Origin: Amylibacter sp.
GTDB lineage: Bacteria; Pseudomonadota; Alphaproteobacteria; Rhodobacterales; Rhodobacteraceae
Length of the DNA stretch: 45,731 bases
Direction of reading: 5' to 3'
Assembly: GCA_021775375.1 (NCBI GenBank)
Contig: JAJFHY010000076.1
Coordinates: forward strand, 1 to 45,731
The translations under genes were made by a program, and so were the position numbers. This document shows positions 27,762 to 36,900 of this stretch, one piece after another. The first letter of the stretch is position 1. Each line of letters opens with the position of its first letter. Below the pieces are notes generated by a model that searched no databases, had not been told where the DNA came from, and worked only from the letters and a program-made list of their open reading frames with translations.

Positions 27762-29213
27762 CTACGCCATATGCAATTTGACATATTCAAAATCACCGGG
27801 CTGGTTGTTTATACCAACCTTTGGCGGCGCAATCCAACCTGCGTATTTCCCGGGCTCGGACACCGGTATCATCAACGATTGGATAAAATCGCCATCGGCC
27901 TTGGTCGGCAGCCAGTCTTTTACATTTGCATCCCATTCTTCTTTGCTGATGATATTACCTGCGGGATCAACGGAAACGGCCGCAAAAACACCTATCTGGC
28001 GGTGAAAGCCTTCATGCGGCATGACCATTTCGAATTGAACGCCCAGTTTTTCGATTATTTTGTTCCAACGGCCAACACCACCTGCGGCGTCACGCACATA
28101 ATCATCACGCAATCGCATGTTGATCGCCGTCAATGCAGGCGCGTCTTGTAAAATTATATGATTATCGACAACGCTGCGCACCGGATAAATCGCATCATTC
28201 AATTTGTGATCATCTTCTATCCGGCCCTCCAGATAACGCCCCTTGATACCTGCGTTAAAAGCATTTGCCGCATTGGTCGACACTTCACTGCCAAACAGAT
28301 CAAGCGACAATGTGTAATGCAGGTTCAGTTTTTTCTGGATGGTCGGCAGATCAATCACACCAAGTGCGCGGACTTTTTCGATGTCATAAGGATCATCGAT
28401 ACCCGCATCCTTCATTGCCTCACATGTGCGTTGAATGGTGCGTCCGACACCGGTTTCACCGACAAACATATGGTGGGCTTCTTCGGTTAACATAAAACGG
28501 CATGTGCGCGACAAAGGATCAAATCCGGATTGGGCCAGACTTTCCAGCTGCATCTTGCCATCGCGGTCTGTGAAGTAGGTGAACATAAAGAATGACAGCC
28601 AATCCGGCGTTTCTTCATTAAATGCCCCCAGCATGCGCGGTGCCTCTTCCGAGCCTGATGATCTGCGCAACAGATCATCGGCTTCTTCGCGACCATCAGC
28701 ACCGAAATATTTCTGTAAAAGATATACCATTGCCCAAAGATGGCGGCCCTCTTCCACATTCACCTGAAACAAGTTGCGCATGTCGTAAAGTGAAGGCGCG
28801 GTAATGCCCAAAAAGCGTTGCTGTTCAACGGACGCAGGCTCTGTATCGCCTTGTATCACGATCAGGCGGCGTAGCATGGAACGATATTCACCGGGAACTT
28901 CCTGCCAAGCAGGGTCGCCTGCATGTTCACCAAATGGGATGCGGCGATCTTCTACAGCGGGTGCCAAAAGAATACCCCAGCGATACTCGGGCATTTTCAC
29001 ATAGTCGAATTTAGCCCAACCCTTTGGGTCAACACTTACGGCTGTACGCAAATAGATAGCACTTTTTTGAAACTTGTCAGGCAGCAGTTCTGTCCACCAG
29101 TTAATATAGCCGGGGTGCCATTTTTCCAGAGCTTTCAAAACGCGTTTATCCGAGGATAATCCCACATTATTCGGGATTTGCGTGTCATAACTGACATTGA
29201 CGAGATCGTTCAT
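27762..29213 (-). CDS. boxB: Benzoyl-CoA 2,3-epoxidase subunit BoxB
   Basis: Diiron oxygenase motifs NVEEGRHLWAMVYLLQKYFGADGREEADDLL and LTEEAHHMFVGETGVGRTI. Confidence 0.95.
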   Translation of the reverse strand: MNDLVNVSYDTQIPNNVGLSSDKRVLKALEKWHPGYINWWTELLPDKFQKSAIYLRTAVSVDPKGWAKFDYVKMPEYRWGILLAPAVEDRRIPFGEHAGDPAWQEVPGEYRSMLRRLIVIQGDTEPASVEQQRFLGITAPSLYDMRNLFQVNVEEGRHLWAMVYLLQKYFGADGREEADDLLRRSSGSEEAPRMLGAFNEETPDWLSFFMFTYFTDRDGKMQLESLAQSGFDPLSRTCRFMLTEEAHHMFVGETGVGRTIQRTCEAMKDAGIDDPYDIEKVRALGVIDLPTIQKKLNLHYTLSLDLFGSEVSTNAANAFNAGIKGRYLEGRIEDDHKLNDAIYPVRSVVDNHIILQDAPALTAINMRLRDDYVRDAAGGVGRWNKIIEKLGVQFEMVMPHEGFHRQIGVFAAVSVDPAGNIISKEEWDANVKDWLPTKADGDFIQSLMIPVSEPGKYAGWIAPPKVGINNQPGDFEYVKLHMA

Positions 29214-29238
29214 TTTAGGTCCCCCTTATCACGCATCA

Positions 29239-30900
29239 TCAGACACGTTCCATGTTGTATTTACCGCGGCGCCCTGTGCCATAACTTTGTAAAGCGCCGT
29301 CTTCGCCAACGGCATTCGGGCGTTGAAATACCCAGTTTTGCCACGCAGTCAGGCGGCCGAATATGCGGGTTTCCATTGTTTCAGGCCCGGCAAAACGCAG
29401 ATTTGCTTCCATTGCCGTCATTGCATCAGGGGAAAAACTAGCGCGTTCTTCCATAAAGATGCGAATTTCATCTTCCCAGTCAATATCGTCCAACGCATAT
29501 GTAACCAGCCCAAGTGCATAAGCGTCTGTGGCTTCTAACGGTGTGTTCAGTTTTTCGTTCAGGGCATCCACAATCGCGGGGTCACCCAAGAAACGGGTTT
29601 GCAAGCGTGTCAGACCATTGCTCATCGGGTATTGGCCGAAATTGGAAGCAGACAGGCTAATCGCACAGATTTTCCGGTTATCGCCTTCAAATTCGTCTTC
29701 CATCATATAGCTGCGATCTACGCTGAACAGTAATTCCGCAAGAATACCTGTAAAACACGAGCCATGTTCAACAAGGGCCACAAGTGAACGCGAGGTCATG
29801 TCGATGCGTTTTAAAATGCGTTTCCAATATTGCAGAACTTCATTTGCTAGCCAGTGATCCTTGTTGTTCAGCAATAAATCTTCATGTGCTTGCACGCGTT
29901 CCGGGTCGCCCTGCGTTTTGAACACGATCAGGCCAAGTTCCAATTCATTAAGCCGTAAATGCAATATCGCGTCGTCCAATTCGCGTGCCATACGTAGCAT
30001 ATATGCGTTTGCACCCTGTTCCTGAAATGCATCCATTGAGGCGGGCGCGTCTGTATCCGGCCCTGATATCGTGATTGTTACACGCTTGTTTGAGCGGTCA
30101 ACTGACACATCGACGGTTGAATAAGATACAGAGCCGTCTTTTGCAAATTTTCGATCTAACGGCGTCAATGTAATGCCAATTGCATCTTTTGGCCGTGTGG
30201 ATTTCTGTGCAAACTCTTTGGCGCGTTCTTGTACGACTGCATCGAACTTGGAATTCGGGATCACCTCATCAACAAGGTTCCAGTCTTTGGCGCGGTTGCC
30301 TTTGACGCCCTCTTCCAATGAGCAAAACACATCCGCCAAATCGCGACGCATTTTGCGCTTGTCGGTTATACGCGTAAGCCCACCGGTTCCGGGCAGAACC
30401 GCAAGCAAAGGCACTTCTGGTAGCGCAACCGCAGATGTGCTGTCATTCGTCAGCATGATATAGTTGCATGCCAAAGCCAGTTCGTAGCCGCCGCCCGCAC
30501 AGGAGCCTTTTACAGCGCAGATATACATCTGGCCTGAATCCGCTTCCGCAGCTTCTATACTGTTGCGGGTTTCGTTGGTGAATTTGCAGAAATTAACCTT
30601 ATGCGCGTGCGTTGCACCGCCCAGCATCCTGATGTTGGCGCCTGCGCAAAAAACCTTTTCCTTGCCCGACTGCATAACAACTGTTTTCACTTCGGGATGT
30701 TCAAAACGTAGTCTTTGAACCACATCAGCCAGCTCTATATCAACGCCCAGATCATATGAATTCAGTTTTAGCTCGTAACCATCGAAAAGGCCGCCCTGCT
30801 CATCGACATCCATATAGAGATTGGCAATCTCGCCATCATATTCGATCCGCCAATGGCGGTATTTCGATGGGCCAGTCTGGAAATCAATATTCTTTGTCAC
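29239..30900 (-). CDS. boxC: 2,3-epoxybenzoyl-CoA dihydrolase BoxC
   Basis: 553 aa enoyl-CoA hydratase-family protein (VKTVVMQSGKEKVFCAGANIRMLGG, VKGSCAGGGYELALACNYIML); GTG start; third in box operon. Confidence 0.94.
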   Translation of the reverse strand: MTKNIDFQTGPSKYRHWRIEYDGEIANLYMDVDEQGGLFDGYELKLNSYDLGVDIELADVVQRLRFEHPEVKTVVMQSGKEKVFCAGANIRMLGGATHAHKVNFCKFTNETRNSIEAAEADSGQMYICAVKGSCAGGGYELALACNYIMLTNDSTSAVALPEVPLLAVLPGTGGLTRITDKRKMRRDLADVFCSLEEGVKGNRAKDWNLVDEVIPNSKFDAVVQERAKEFAQKSTRPKDAIGITLTPLDRKFAKDGSVSYSTVDVSVDRSNKRVTITISGPDTDAPASMDAFQEQGANAYMLRMARELDDAILHLRLNELELGLIVFKTQGDPERVQAHEDLLLNNKDHWLANEVLQYWKRILKRIDMTSRSLVALVEHGSCFTGILAELLFSVDRSYMMEDEFEGDNRKICAISLSASNFGQYPMSNGLTRLQTRFLGDPAIVDALNEKLNTPLEATDAYALGLVTYALDDIDWEDEIRIFMEERASFSPDAMTAMEANLRFAGPETMETRIFGRLTAWQNWVFQRPNAVGEDGALQSYGTGRRGKYNMERV

Positions 30901-30928
30901 GACCCGAATTCCTCTGTAAGTTTAATGT

Positions 30929-30946
30929 TATGCATTATAATGCATA
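30929..30946. promoter_or_regulatory. Putative BoxR operator upstream of boxC: 18-bp perfect palindrome
   Basis: TATGCATTATAATGCATA; contains TGCA-N6-TGCA and an embedded TATAAT. Confidence 0.72.
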
Positions 30947-30947
30947 T

Positions 30948-30961
30948 TAATGTCGACATTA
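30948..30961. promoter_or_regulatory. Second perfect palindrome in boxC promoter region
   Basis: TAATGTCGACATTA, 14 bp, perfect. Confidence 0.5.
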
Positions 30962-31008
30962 CCCAATATATGCGTTATATTGCCATCGCTTGCAAGATGC
31001 ATGCACCA

Positions 31009-31836
31009 TTAAGCTATAACCACTTTGGCCATCTCAATATCCTGCAGGCGTTTCGTAAAATCGGCAATAACGGCACAGGTTTTTTCCGGTTGATCAATAT
31101 GAGGCGCATGATGACACTCATCCAGAATTGCCACATCTATTGGCGCATAAATACGATCTTCGATTTCCTGAATTTGTGCATATGTTCCATATTCATCGCC
31201 ACGACCCTGTATCGCCAGAACCGGAATGCGCAGATAATCAATAACATCAGCCACGTTCCAATGTTCAAAATCCGGATGCAGCCAGCTATCGTTCCAACCG
31301 CGAAATGTATTATCGGGGTCGCGGTGATATTTCGCCATCCGCGGCTTAAGATCGCCGGTATCATAGGCCAGTTTGGCTTTGGCGATTGCAGCTAAGCCCA
31401 TGCGCTCTGTAAAGAAATGCGGCGCCATCAAAACCAGCCCACGAATACGATGGTCTTCGATGCTGCCGGCATAAATGGCGGCAATTGATGCGCCATCACT
31501 ATGTCCCAACAATATACAGCGATGAATGCCTATTTGGTTCAGCACATCGGGCAGGACATCCACAGCTTCGCGTGTCATGTAATCCAGTGGCCTTGGCATG
31601 TCTGCAAGATCAGATTGCCCATACCCCGCACGTGAGTAAGCAAAGACGCCAAAACCCGTTGCATCGGCCAGTTTTTGCGGAAAATCGCGCCATAAAGCCA
31701 GACACCCCAGACCTTCATGCAACATGACAATCGTCGGGGCTTTATTTGGGGGTGGCCCGAAACAAGCGTATTCCAAGGCTTTGCCACCTGCAGTTATTTT
31801 GGCCACTTCTTGATTTTGCCACTTAAATTTACTCAT
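31009..31836 (-). CDS. Alpha/beta hydrolase in benzoate operon
   Basis: TIVMLHEGLGCLALWRDFPQKLADATGFGVFAYSRAGYGQS, nucleophile GHSDGAS, C-terminal DECHHAPHIDQPEKT; ATGA-type overlap with benzoate-CoA ligase. Confidence 0.9.
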   Translation of the reverse strand: MSKFKWQNQEVAKITAGGKALEYACFGPPPNKAPTIVMLHEGLGCLALWRDFPQKLADATGFGVFAYSRAGYGQSDLADMPRPLDYMTREAVDVLPDVLNQIGIHRCILLGHSDGASIAAIYAGSIEDHRIRGLVLMAPHFFTERMGLAAIAKAKLAYDTGDLKPRMAKYHRDPDNTFRGWNDSWLHPDFEHWNVADVIDYLRIPVLAIQGRGDEYGTYAQIQEIEDRIYAPIDVAILDECHHAPHIDQPEKTCAVIADFTKRLQDIEMAKVVIA

Positions 31837-33407
31837 GCTTCTGCCCTCAATTTAAATCGCTGGATTTTACCGGTCGCGGTTTTCGGAAGATCCGGTACAA
31901 TTTTTATCCAGCGCGGGTATTTCCACTTGCCGACTTTATCTTTTACATATTCTTTCAGCTCTGCTTGCAACGCTTCGCTATCCTGTCCTGATTTCAGCAC
32001 AGCAAATGCCTTTGGCTTTTCCAATCCCTGATCATCCCGTGCCGCAACAACTGCCGCTTCCAAGATCGCAGGATGGGAGGCTAGCGCTTGTTCAACTTCA
32101 AACGGAGAAACCCAGATACCTGATACCTTGAACATATCATCCGTGCGGCCACAGTATAAATAGCGACCATCTTCGGTCAGTTCGTATTTGTCCCCTGTGC
32201 GTGTCCATTCACCTTCAAACGTTACCCGGCTTTTACCCCGTTGGTTCCAGTATCCGTCGGCGGCAGAAGCACCGCGCACAAGCAGTTCACCTATTTCATC
32301 TGTGCTGGCGATATCCTTGCCGTCATCATCTACCAGCCGAAGATCGTAACCGGGAACCGCTGTACCGGACGTTCCGTAAACAACATCGCCGTCACTGTTG
32401 GACAGAAATATATGCAGCATTTCGGTCGATCCGACACCGTCCAGAATATCTGCGCCCCAAATTTCATGCCACCGTTTTCCGATATCTTCAGGCAAGGCTT
32501 CGCCTGCGGAAATACAACACCGCAATGTGCTGTTGATTGGCATATCACCGTTTTCGATATGGGCGATTATTGCGGCGTATAATGTAGGCACCCCGCAAAA
32601 AACAGTCGGGTGTTCTGTTTGAATTATATCAACTGAAATTGCGGGCGTCGGTCGCCCTTCAAATAATACTGTCGTGGCGCCAACCGACATCGGAAACGTC
32701 ATCGCGTTACCCAGACCGTAGGCAAAGAAAATTTTCGCTGCGGAAAAAACCACATCGCCCTCTTTTATATTCAACACTTGTTGGCCGTATGTATCCGAGG
32801 TTGCCTTTAAGCTTTCGTGGACGTGGCGCACCCCTTTGGGCAAGCCTGTTGTCCCCGATGAGTACAGCCAAAATGCAATCTCATCACCGGCAACATTCAA
32901 AGTCTCGGCAGGCGCACACCCGTTCAGAAAATCAGAATAAGTATCCGCTTCTTTTGGGGCATCACCCCCCACAACGACAACCTTGCGCAGGTAAGATGCA
33001 GCCTGAATTGCAGGGCCAACAACAGGCAAAAGCTCGGTGGAAACAAACAGGCAGGCTGCACGGCTGTCATTAAGAATTGCCTCATAGACCGATGTAGATA
33101 ACAGTGTATTCAGGGGAACCGGTACAACGCCCGCTTTCAGACAGCCCCAGAAAATCTCGGGAAATTCTATTTTATCGAGAACCAGCATCAAGGCGCGTTC
33201 TTCACGGTGAATACCAGCACGTGACAATGCGCTGTGAACGCAAGCCGACCGATTGGAAAGTTCACCATATGTAAGTGTTCTTTTATTTCCAGCGGCTTCA
33301 CGAAAGGCAATCTTATCACCGCGCCCTTCATCGATATGCCTATCGACAAAGTATAATGCCGCATTTCCTTTTGATGACATTCCCGGCCTCCCGCCCTGCA
33401 TGATCAC
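31833..33407 (-). CDS. bclA: Benzoate-CoA ligase family protein
   Basis: AMP-binding motifs FWLYSSGTTGLPKGVRHVHESL, DGVGSTEMLHIFLSN, LYCGRTDDMFKVSGIWVSPFEVEQAL, PKTATGKIQRFKLR. Confidence 0.92.
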   Translation of the reverse strand: MIMQGGRPGMSSKGNAALYFVDRHIDEGRGDKIAFREAAGNKRTLTYGELSNRSACVHSALSRAGIHREERALMLVLDKIEFPEIFWGCLKAGVVPVPLNTLLSTSVYEAILNDSRAACLFVSTELLPVVGPAIQAASYLRKVVVVGGDAPKEADTYSDFLNGCAPAETLNVAGDEIAFWLYSSGTTGLPKGVRHVHESLKATSDTYGQQVLNIKEGDVVFSAAKIFFAYGLGNAMTFPMSVGATTVLFEGRPTPAISVDIIQTEHPTVFCGVPTLYAAIIAHIENGDMPINSTLRCCISAGEALPEDIGKRWHEIWGADILDGVGSTEMLHIFLSNSDGDVVYGTSGTAVPGYDLRLVDDDGKDIASTDEIGELLVRGASAADGYWNQRGKSRVTFEGEWTRTGDKYELTEDGRYLYCGRTDDMFKVSGIWVSPFEVEQALASHPAILEAAVVAARDDQGLEKPKAFAVLKSGQDSEALQAELKEYVKDKVGKWKYPRWIKIVPDLPKTATGKIQRFKLRAEA

Positions 33408-33410
33408 ATT

Positions 33411-33481
33411 GGAGCATATAATTTATGTTTTATAATGCACTATCCCCGTTAACGCGCAAGATATTGCGTTAATATTAACGC
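33411..33481. promoter_or_regulatory. bclA upstream regulatory region
   Basis: BoxR-like half-site (minus strand TGCATTATAAAACA around 33426-33439) and perfect 16-bp palindrome GCGTTAATATTAACGC (33466-33481), with another inverted TTAACGC at 33449-33455. Confidence 0.5.
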
Positions 33482-33486
33482 TTTAC

Positions 33487-34191
33487 TTAGACCCCAAGGT
33501 AGCGGTGCAATGCGTCCCTGTCTTTGCGTAACGCATCGGATGTACCATCCCAAACAATTTTACCGCGCTCGATAATGAAATTGCGATCCGCGATGCGCAA
33601 TAGATCACTGAGGTTTTTATCCACCACCAAAATGGACATACCTTCATTTCTGATCAGGGTCAGGGCCGCCCAGATTTTCTGACGGACCAAGGGGGCAAGC
33701 CCTTCGGTTGCTTCGTCCAAGATCAGCAATTTGGGGTTGGTCATCAAAGCGCGGCCGATTGCCAGCATTTGCTGCTCGCCGCCCGACAAAAGATTACCCA
33801 TCGAACTTTGCCGGATTGCCAGTTCCGGAAACAATTCGAACACACGCTCCACCGTCCATGGATTTGACACTTTCAAATGATTGCTGGTCGTGGCAATCAG
33901 GTTTTCCATCATCGACAGGTTTGGAAATATCTGGCGGCCTTCGGGCACCAATCCCAAGCCTAGATTAGCGATCTTAAAGGATGGGCGACCAACCAGTTCC
34001 GTGCCTTCAAAACTGATCGCGCCACCACTTGCAGGTACAATTCCCATAATCGAGTTGATCGTCGTGGTTTTACCCATCCCGTTGCGCCCTAAAAGAGTTA
34101 CCACCTGCCCTGCGGCAACTTCTATATCAATTCCGAACAGGGCCTGTGATGCGCCGTAATGGGTTGTAAGGTTTGATATTTTCAGCATCAT
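33487..34191 (-). CDS. Branched-chain-type ABC transporter ATP-binding protein (LivF family)
   Basis: GRNGMGKTTTINSIMG, LSGGEQQMLAIGRALMTNPKLLILDEATEGLAP. Confidence 0.92.
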   Translation of the reverse strand: MMLKISNLTTHYGASQALFGIDIEVAAGQVVTLLGRNGMGKTTTINSIMGIVPASGGAISFEGTELVGRPSFKIANLGLGLVPEGRQIFPNLSMMENLIATTSNHLKVSNPWTVERVFELFPELAIRQSSMGNLLSGGEQQMLAIGRALMTNPKLLILDEATEGLAPLVRQKIWAALTLIRNEGMSILVVDKNLSDLLRIADRNFIIERGKIVWDGTSDALRKDRDALHRYLGV

Positions 34192-34931
34192 TCCTCTCCC
34201 AGATACGCGTGGCGCACAGCGTCATTGCTGCGAATTTCATCCGGCAGCCCTGTCGCAATGATCCGCCCGTAAACCAGCACCGATATGCGATCAGCCAAGG
34301 CAAAGACCGCGTCCATATCATGTTCGATCAACAAAATGCTACGTTGGCCTTTCAGTTCTTTCAAAAACGCAACCAGCGAGGCGCTTTCATTTGGCCCAAG
34401 CCCTGCCATCGGTTCGTCCAGTAACATCAGCTCTGCGTTTGAGGCCAGAGCAATTGCTATTTCAATCTGGCGGTGCTCGCCATGTGACAGTTCCGATGTA
34501 AGATCATGCGCCCGTTTAGCCAGGCCAACTTTGGCCAAATTCAACATCGCTTCTTCGCGGATATGGGCAATTTTGCGGGCAGGTTTCAGGAACCTGTAAG
34601 AGTGCCCGTCACGCGCTTGAACGGCCAGCGCCACATTGTCCAGAACCGACATGCCCATGACCAGTGAGGTGATCTGAAAAGAGCGGGTAATCCCCAGTTT
34701 GGCGCGTGCATATGCAGGCTTATCAGTGATGTCTGAACCGTTTAACAAAACCGTGCCGGCGTCAGGTTTTAACGCCCCTGACAGTTGTGATACCAACGTG
34801 GTTTTGCCAGCCCCGTTCGGGCCGATGATGGCGTGGATTTCGCCCTTGATCACATCGAGATGCACATCATCCGTAGCGATAACACCACCGAAGCTTTTCT
34901 TTAGACCATTTATTTCCAGCAAGGGCGTCAT
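34188..34931 (-). CDS. Branched-chain-type ABC transporter ATP-binding protein (LivG family)
   Basis: GPNGAGKTTLVSQLSGALKPDAGTVLLNG, LSHGEHRQIEIAIALASNAELMLLDEPMAGLGP. Confidence 0.92.
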   Translation of the reverse strand: MTPLLEINGLKKSFGGVIATDDVHLDVIKGEIHAIIGPNGAGKTTLVSQLSGALKPDAGTVLLNGSDITDKPAYARAKLGITRSFQITSLVMGMSVLDNVALAVQARDGHSYRFLKPARKIAHIREEAMLNLAKVGLAKRAHDLTSELSHGEHRQIEIAIALASNAELMLLDEPMAGLGPNESASLVAFLKELKGQRSILLIEHDMDAVFALADRISVLVYGRIIATGLPDEIRSNDAVRHAYLGEE

Positions 34932-34932
34932 A

Positions 34933-35898
34933 CTATTTTCCCTTGCCTTTAAGCAGGCCCATCAGCCCGCCGCGCACAAACAGAACCAACCCGATCAGCA
35001 TCAAACCGAACGGCAAGTGCCAGAAAATGGTAAAGGATGACAATATCTCTTCCATTAAAATAAACACGGAAGAACCCAAAATTGGGCCTAATGCTGTAGA
35101 TGCACCGCCCAGTATAACCATAAACATCAACTCGCCCGAGCGCGTCCAGTGCATCATGTCAGGTGAAATAAACGTGGTGAAGTTGCCTAACAGAAAGCCG
35201 GCATAGCCACACATGGTACCCGAAATAACATAGGCGGTCAGGCGATAAAAATAGGTATTATAGCCCAATGTCACCATACGCTCGTTATTGTCTTTGGCCC
35301 CTTGCAACACCATGCCAAACCGCGAATTTACAATGGTTTTGACCAGCAACATTGCCGCGACAAGTGAACCATAACTTAGCCCGTAAAGCTGCATAGGGCT
35401 ATCCAGATTGATGAATGGAAATTCGGAACGCACGTCAATCGTCAGCCCGTCATCGCCGTTATAAACATCCAATGACTGGAACAAAAAGAACGCCATTTGG
35501 CTGAATGCCATGGTGATCATAATGAAATATACGCCTTTGGTGCGCAAGCTGATCGCACCCGTGATCAGCGCGAACACTGCGGCAATCACAATGGCCAATG
35601 CCAGTTGAAACAGGCCGTTGTAGCTGGCTATCAAATCAAATCCGCCCCATGTGGCGTGATGCGACGGAATGCCTACGGCATAGGCACCAAGCCCGATAAA
35701 TGCGGCGTGCCCGAATGACACCATACCGCCATAGCCAAGGATAAGGTTCAGGCTGACCGCGGCAATACCCAAGATCACAAGACGCGTCGCAAGATCCATA
35801 TAAAACGCCTGACCATGCAACAGAAAATACGGTGGAAAAACGGCCAGTACCACCATACAGATCAGGGTTGCCCAACTGGTTTTTGTCATGTTTTTCAT
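34933..35898 (-). CDS. Branched-chain-type ABC transporter permease (LivM family)
   Basis: LGYGGMVSFGHAAFIGLGAYAVGI, LRTKGVYFIMITMAFSQMAFF. Confidence 0.92.
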   Translation of the reverse strand: MKNMTKTSWATLICMVVLAVFPPYFLLHGQAFYMDLATRLVILGIAAVSLNLILGYGGMVSFGHAAFIGLGAYAVGIPSHHATWGGFDLIASYNGLFQLALAIVIAAVFALITGAISLRTKGVYFIMITMAFSQMAFFLFQSLDVYNGDDGLTIDVRSEFPFINLDSPMQLYGLSYGSLVAAMLLVKTIVNSRFGMVLQGAKDNNERMVTLGYNTYFYRLTAYVISGTMCGYAGFLLGNFTTFISPDMMHWTRSGELMFMVILGGASTALGPILGSSVFILMEEILSSFTIFWHLPFGLMLIGLVLFVRGGLMGLLKGKGK

Positions 35899-36821
35899 CA
35901 GCGCACCTTGGGTGGGAACAAGCCCTGCGGTTTGACCGCCAATATGATCGCCATCAAAATATAAATCATCATGGCCGATACTGCGGGGGCTGCTGTCTCG
36001 GCTGCATTTTCGCTCATGACCAGTTCAAACAATGAGTCCAGAAATGACCGTCCCAATGTATCGATCAATCCGATCAGAACCGCTGCAATAAAAGCGCCTT
36101 TCATCGAGCCGATACCACCGATAATGATCACAACAAATGCAGTGATAATAATTTGCCCACCCATCCCGATAGTGGCACCGGTAATCGGTGAGATCAGCAT
36201 ACCTGCAAGGCCTGCCAGCATAGCGCCTAAAGCGAATACCAAGGCAAATAGCGTCTGAATATCAATACCCAGCGCAGACACCATCGTGCGGTTTGATGCA
36301 CCTGCCCTGATAAGCATGCCTAGTCGTGTATAGTTCACCAACCAGAACAATCCCGCAGCCACAGCTAGACCTGTACCAATGATAAGCAGCCGGAAAACTG
36401 GAATATTCGCCCCTTCAAACAGCTCTATCTGTCCGTCAAGCCAAGCAGGCAGAGGTACGGTTATTCCCGCTGGCCCCCAAATCATATGGGCCAATGTATC
36501 CAGCACTAACAGCAGACCAAATGTTCCCAGCACATGATCAAGATGATCTTTATCGTATAATCTGCGTGCGACCAAAAGTTCGACGGCATATCCCACCAAC
36601 CCTGTGAGCGGGAGTGCGACCAGAACTGCCCAAAGAAAATTGCCCAGAACAAATGTTAAAGACGCACAAATAAACGCCCCGATCATATAGATCGAGCCAT
36701 GTGCAAGATTTACAAAGTCAAGAATGCCAAAAACAAGTGTCAGGCCGGACGCCACCAGAAACAGCAGCAACCCAAGTTGCAAGCCGTTTAATACCTGCAC
36801 AAATAGAAGTGTATAATCCAC
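35898..36821 (-). CDS. Branched-chain-type ABC transporter permease (LivH family)
   Basis: VLNGLQLGLLLFLVASGLTLVFGILDFVNLAHGSIYMIGAF; 1-bp overlap with LivM. Confidence 0.93.
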   Translation of the reverse strand: MDYTLLFVQVLNGLQLGLLLFLVASGLTLVFGILDFVNLAHGSIYMIGAFICASLTFVLGNFLWAVLVALPLTGLVGYAVELLVARRLYDKDHLDHVLGTFGLLLVLDTLAHMIWGPAGITVPLPAWLDGQIELFEGANIPVFRLLIIGTGLAVAAGLFWLVNYTRLGMLIRAGASNRTMVSALGIDIQTLFALVFALGAMLAGLAGMLISPITGATIGMGGQIIITAFVVIIIGGIGSMKGAFIAAVLIGLIDTLGRSFLDSLFELVMSENAAETAAPAVSAMMIYILMAIILAVKPQGLFPPKVR

Positions 36822-36849
36822 GAGGGTAATTTCCGCTTGGCGTTACGTG

Positions 36850-36880
36850 AATATGGCCGGGTTATTTCCCCGGCCATATT
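36850..36880. other. Intercistronic hairpin livK-livH, perfect 12-bp stem
   Basis: AATATGGCCGGG-TTATTTC-CCCGGCCATATT; no T-run. Confidence 0.85.
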
Positions 36881-36900
36881 AATATCAAAACCGTCTGAGT

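Noticed and set aside
30853-31395. 180-aa plus-strand ORF spanning boxC promoter and hydrolase
   Set aside because: Antisense to boxC start and hydrolase, crosses the predicted BoxR operator region; no homology-like features.
32639-33073. 144-aa plus-strand ORF inside benzoate-CoA ligase
   Set aside because: Gln/Arg/Pro-rich antisense translation; ligase motifs on the other strand are unambiguous.
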